This document shows, in pieces, positions 60,892 through 64,000 of a DNA stretch of 64,000 bases (positions are counted from its first letter, which is position 1; the number at the start of each line of letters is the position of its first letter). The position numbers were made by a program, and so were the translations under genes. Source of the DNA: Azospirillum endophyticum (GTDB lineage: Bacteria; Pseudomonadota; Alphaproteobacteria; Azospirillales; Azospirillaceae); contig NZ_JAENHM010000073.1 in NCBI RefSeq assembly GCF_016595245.1, positions 442,365 through 506,364 on the forward strand. Reading direction: 5' to 3'. Below the pieces are notes generated by a model. It worked only from the letters and a program-made list of their open reading frames with translations, was not told the origin of the DNA and searched no databases.

Positions 60892-62352
60892 ATGTCGAGT
60901 TTGCGAGCCGTCCGGACCACCGTCGCCGTGGCGACCGCCTGCGCGCTTCTGGCCCTGCCCGCGATGGCGCAGTCCAGCAAGGCCGCCGCCGGCGCCGCCG
61001 CGCCGAAGGCCGGCGGCGAGTCCGCCCGTCCAGCCCGGGCTCCGGGAGCCGAGGGCATCGCGGCGGTCGTGAATGACGAGGTGGTCTCAGTCTCCGACGT
61101 CAATGCCCGCATCCGCATGGCGCTGCTGAATGCCGGCGCCGCCAGCAACCCGGAAACGATCCAGCGCCTGACTCCCCAGGTCATGCGCCTGCTGGTCGAC
61201 GAGCGGCTGCAGATGCAGGAGGCCAAGCGCCAGGGCATCAGCGTGTCGGCGGCCGAGATCGACGACGCCATCAAGCGCATCGCCGAACAGAACCGGCTGA
61301 ACGGCCAGCAGCTCCAGGAGATGCTGAAGCGGCAGAACGTTCCGGTTTCCACGCTGAAGGACCAGATCCGTGCGCTGCTCGCCTGGCAGAAGGTGATGCA
61401 GCGCCGCATCCGCCAGGAGGTCGTCGTCGGCGAGGACGAGATCGACGCGGCGATGGAGCGGCTGAAGGCCAACATCGGCAAGCCCGAATATCTGGTGGCC
61501 GAGATCTTCCTGGCGGTGGACAGCCCCGACCAGGACGACGAGGTTCGTCGCAACGCCGATCGTCTGGTGGAGGAGGTGAAGCGCGGCGGCAACTTCGCCG
61601 CGCTGGCCCGCCAATTCTCGCAGTCGGCCGGCGCCGCATCCGGCGGCGATCTCGGCTGGGTGCGCAGCGGCGAGCTGTCCCCGGAGGTCGACAAGGCGCT
61701 GTCCGGCATGCGCGGCGGCCAGTTGTCGGCGCCGGTCCGCACCGCCACCGGCTACCACATCCTGATGGTGCGCGGACAGCGGCCCTTCGGCAGCAGCGGC
61801 GGCGAGATGCCCATGCCGGTCGCCCGGCCCGCCGCCCCCCGTCCGCAGCCGCGGCCGGACGTGGCCAAGGCCACGGTCAACATGAAGCAGATCATCATCC
61901 CGATCGAATCCAAGGAGCAGGCCAAGTCCGTCAAGGAACAGGCCGAGAAGCTGCGCAAGTCGATCAAGAGCTGCGCCGACTTCCAGGCCCGCGCCAAGGA
62001 GACCGGGATGCCGGAATCCGGCGACATGGGCACCATGCGGGTCAAGGACATGGCGCCCGGCCTGCAGAATCTCGCGCTGGGCATCCCGCTGGGGCAGGCC
62101 AGCCCGGTGCTGATGAGCCAGGCCGCCGCGGTCATCCTGATCGTCTGCAAGCGCGACATGCCGATGATCCAGCCGCCGCCGGAAGCCCAGCCGGCCCCGC
62201 CGCCGCCGCCGGCCCCGACGCCGATCCAGGAAGCCAAGCTTCCCGGCCGCGAGGAGGTGGAGCACGACCTGATCAACGAGCGGGCCGAGCTGCTGTCGCG
62301 CCGCTATCTGCGCGACCTGCGCCGTTCCGCCTTCATCGAGACGCGCCTGTGA
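60892..62352 (+). CDS. surA: Periplasmic chaperone/peptidyl-prolyl isomerase SurA
   Basis: A 486-residue exported protein guiding outer-membrane proteins. A Sec signal covers about 1-26 (VAVATACALLALPAMA), followed by an Ala/Pro-rich stretch, the N-terminal chaperone domain (AAVVNDEVVSVSDVNARIRMA), a first parvulin domain (FAALARQFSQSAGAASGGDLGW) and a second, more divergent one (about 340-430). A Pro-rich region and a final helix close the protein. The ATG at 60892 has GGAG ten bases upstream. Its stop overlaps the pdxA start by one base. Confidence 0.94.
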   Translation: MSSLRAVRTTVAVATACALLALPAMAQSSKAAAGAAAPKAGGESARPARAPGAEGIAAVVNDEVVSVSDVNARIRMALLNAGAASNPETIQRLTPQVMRLLVDERLQMQEAKRQGISVSAAEIDDAIKRIAEQNRLNGQQLQEMLKRQNVPVSTLKDQIRALLAWQKVMQRRIRQEVVVGEDEIDAAMERLKANIGKPEYLVAEIFLAVDSPDQDDEVRRNADRLVEEVKRGGNFAALARQFSQSAGAASGGDLGWVRSGELSPEVDKALSGMRGGQLSAPVRTATGYHILMVRGQRPFGSSGGEMPMPVARPAAPRPQPRPDVAKATVNMKQIIIPIESKEQAKSVKEQAEKLRKSIKSCADFQARAKETGMPESGDMGTMRVKDMAPGLQNLALGIPLGQASPVLMSQAAAVILIVCKRDMPMIQPPPEAQPAPPPPPAPTPIQEAKLPGREEVEHDLINERAELLSRRYLRDLRRSAFIETRL

Positions 62353-63377
62353 TGGCCGCCCCGCCGAAGGACCTGCCGCTGGCCCTCACCATGGGGGAGC
62401 CGGCCGGCATCGGCGGGGACATCACGCTGAAGGCCTGGGCGGCCCGGCACGAGGCCGGCCTGCCGCGCTTCGTCGTCCTCGACGACCCCGCAAGGCTAGC
62501 GGCGTTGGCCGGCAAGCTCGGACTGGCGGTTCCGGTGCAGGCCGTGTCCTCCCCGGAGGAGGGGGCCACGCTGTTCGACCGGGCCCTCCCGGTGCTGCCG
62601 GTCGGGCTCGGCGTGCCGGCCGTCGCCGGCAAGCCCGATCCCGCCAACGGCGCGGCGGTGATCGCCAGCATCGACCGGGCGGTCGCCCTGGTGCAGGCCG
62701 GGCGGGCCGCCGCCGTGGTCACCAACCCGATCCAGAAATCCTCGCTCTACGCCGCCGGATTCCGCCATCCCGGCCACACGGAATATCTGGCGCATCTGGC
62801 CGGCCTGAGCGATGAGCCGATCATGATGCTGGCGGCGGCCGACCTGCGGGTGGTGCCGGTCACCATTCATGTGTCGGTGCGCGACGCGGTGGATTTGCTG
62901 ACCACCGAGGCCATCGTCCATGCCGGCCGCGTCACCGCGGCGGCGCTCGCCCGCGATTTCGGCATCGACCGCCCGCGGCTGGCCGTCGCCGGCCTCAATC
63001 CCCATGCGGGGGAGGGTGGGGCGATGGGGCGTGAGGAAATCGACGTCATCGAGCCCGCCGTCGCCCTGTTGCGCGCCGACGGCATCGACGTCTCCGGCCC
63101 CCATCCGCCCGACACCATGTTCCATGCCGCCGCCCGCCGCGGCTACGACGTTGCGCTGTGCATGTACCACGATCAGGCGTTGATCCCGGTGAAGACGGTG
63201 GATTTTGACGGCGGCGTGAACATCACCCTGGGGCTGCCCTTTGTCCGCACGTCTCCCGATCACGGGACCGCGCTGGACATCGCCGGCACGGGCAAGGCCA
63301 ATGCGACGAGCCTGATCGCGGCGCTGAAGACGGCCGACCTGATGGCGCGGAACCGGCTGCGATCGCCCGCACCCTGA
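62352..63377 (+). CDS. pdxA: 4-hydroxythreonine-4-phosphate dehydrogenase
   Basis: A 341-residue NAD-dependent enzyme of pyridoxal 5'-phosphate synthesis. Zn-binding and catalytic motifs are visible: FRHPGHTEYLA, AGLNPHAGEGG and MYHDQALIPVKT; FVRTSPDHGTALDIAG ends the family core. Length is normal. The ATG at 62352 overlaps the surA stop (TGATG), so pdxA is translated with surA. A terminator follows directly. The rsmA gene that usually comes next in this cluster is not present. Confidence 0.96.
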   Translation: MAAPPKDLPLALTMGEPAGIGGDITLKAWAARHEAGLPRFVVLDDPARLAALAGKLGLAVPVQAVSSPEEGATLFDRALPVLPVGLGVPAVAGKPDPANGAAVIASIDRAVALVQAGRAAAVVTNPIQKSSLYAAGFRHPGHTEYLAHLAGLSDEPIMMLAAADLRVVPVTIHVSVRDAVDLLTTEAIVHAGRVTAAALARDFGIDRPRLAVAGLNPHAGEGGAMGREEIDVIEPAVALLRADGIDVSGPHPPDTMFHAAARRGYDVALCMYHDQALIPVKTVDFDGGVNITLGLPFVRTSPDHGTALDIAGTGKANATSLIAALKTADLMARNRLRSPAP

Positions 63378-63397
63378 GGGGTTCGTCTCCCGAAACG

Positions 63398-63426
63398 AAA
63401 AAGGAGCGCCGATGCGCTCCTTTTTT
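63398..63426 (+). terminator. Intrinsic terminator after pdxA
   Basis: AAAAAGGAGCGC (63398-63409) pairs with GCGCTCCTTTTT (63414-63425) around CGAT, and a run of six T bases ends the element. It is a textbook terminator 20 bases after the pdxA stop and can also serve the convergent NYN gene. Confidence 0.92.
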
Positions 63427-63446
63427 CATGCCGGTTTCCGCTGCGG

Positions 63447-64000
63447 TCAGCCGCGGTCGTCGGGGTCGTACATGGTCGGGCCGCTTTGGTGGTCGTGGTG
63501 GGTGGAGCCCTGTTCGCGGTGGTGATGGGCGCGGGCGATGAAGGGCGCCAGTTCCTGGAGTTCGATGAAGTTGTCGGCCTGCCGGCGCAATTCGTCGGCG
63601 ACCATCGGCGGCTGCGAGCGGACGGTGCTGACGACGCTGCAGCGCACGCCCTTGCGCTGGACCGCTTCCACCAGCCGGCGGAAGTCGCCGTCGCCGGAGA
63701 AGAGCAGGATGTGGTCGACATGGTCGGCCATCTCCATCACGTCGATGGCCAGCTCGATGTCCATGTTGCCCTTGATCTTGCGCCGGCCCGAAGCGTCGGT
63801 GAACTCCTTGGTCGGCTTGGTCACCATCGTGTAGCCGTTGTAGTCGAGCCAGTCGACCAGAGGACGAATTGGCGAGTATTCCTGATCCTCGACAAGCGCG
63901 GTATAGTAGAAAGCGCGCATCAGTCGACCTTCTCCGGCAAAGCCGTCACGCAACCTCTTATAATCGATATCGAAGCCCAATGAACGCGCCGCGGCGTAGA
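63447..64000 (-). CDS. NYN-domain (LabA/DUF88-like) protein, N-terminus cut by right edge
   Basis: A partial protein of the NYN (PIN-like ribonuclease) family. At the edge the frame continues as Y-A-A-A-R-S-L-G-F-D-I-D-Y, typical of the ID.ANL first strand, so the true start lies outside the window. Conserved acidic positions are seen in NMDIELAIDVM and FSGDGDFRRLVE. A His-rich tail (about HHHREQGSTHHDH) may bind metal. It is expected to be a metal-dependent RNase or LabA-like regulator. It converges with the pdxA terminator. Confidence 0.9.
   Translation of the reverse strand, partial: YAAARSLGFDIDYKRLRDGFAGEGRLMRAFYYTALVEDQEYSPIRPLVDWLDYNGYTMVTKPTKEFTDASGRRKIKGNMDIELAIDVMEMADHVDHILLFSGDGDFRRLVEAVQRKGVRCSVVSTVRSQPPMVADELRRQADNFIELQELAPFIARAHHHREQGSTHHDHQSGPTMYDPDDRG

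Overview
The window is GC-rich bacterial chromosome (third codon positions almost always G or C) and very probably comes from an alphaproteobacterium of the Azospirillum/Rhodospirillales type. That placement is inference. It rests on the aminotransferase-hom-glpX order, a DUF1127 small protein, an FGPDRRR-type response regulator, an alphaproteobacterial Suv3-like helicase, an lptG-surA-pdxA segment and dispersed CCCTCACCC/CCCTCTCCCC palindromes. There is no rRNA, tRNA, phage, transposase or CRISPR array in the window. The left and right edges both cut genes: a sensor histidine kinase and a NYN-domain protein.

Layout. 0-9.6 kb: end of a histidine kinase, AI-2E-family permease, DHA2-type drug exporter, SppA protease with an AhpD-like protein, a response regulator with an Hpt-like tail, and a NIT-domain chemoreceptor. 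9.8-13.6 kb: amino-acid and central metabolism (class I aminotransferase, homoserine dehydrogenase, class II fructose bisphosphatase) closed by a strong terminator. 13.6-20.7 kb: secreted type-B carboxylesterase, DUF1127 protein, hybrid histidine kinase, CutA, and MoeA translationally overlapped with a LysR regulator. 20.7-30.5 kb: PepSY membrane protein with a small DUF2946-like protein, then the alpha-2-macroglobulin/PBP1C pair for envelope defence and repair. 30.3-34.6 kb: metal handling (His/Cys-rich exported protein, Tat-exported multicopper oxidase with Met/His repeats, SlyX, Nramp transporter). 34.6-45.2 kb: SpoU-type RNA methyltransferase overlapping a Suv3-like helicase, patatin phospholipase, RND efflux pump, lytic transglycosylase lipoprotein.

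45.3-57.0 kb looks like an accessory stress/detoxification block. It has four regulator-centred units: LysR with DJ-1, quinol monooxygenase and a decayed aldo/keto reductase; TetR with hydrolase, EamA exporter and hydrolase; LysR with an NmrA-like reductase; and TetR with SRPBCC, PhnB-like protein and glutathione transferase. A PPK2 polyphosphate kinase sits among them. Three of the regulators have clear palindromic operator candidates, and one has a near-consensus promoter with two operator copies. 57.1-64 kb returns to core genes: guaA, a GNAT acetyltransferase, lptG, surA and pdxA. The lptD gene usually expected between lptG and surA is absent.

Three composite palindromic repeats (3.7, 28.1 and 37.7 kb) lie between genes. 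Two of them abut or enter the 5' ends of genes (pbpC and the RNA methyltransferase), which leaves those genes without a normal start codon. I see no single striking new system. The most interesting observations are the dual-operator TetR detox operon, the disrupted lpt cluster, the methyltransferase/Suv3 coupling, the repeat-embedded pbpC start and the internally deleted aldo/keto reductase.
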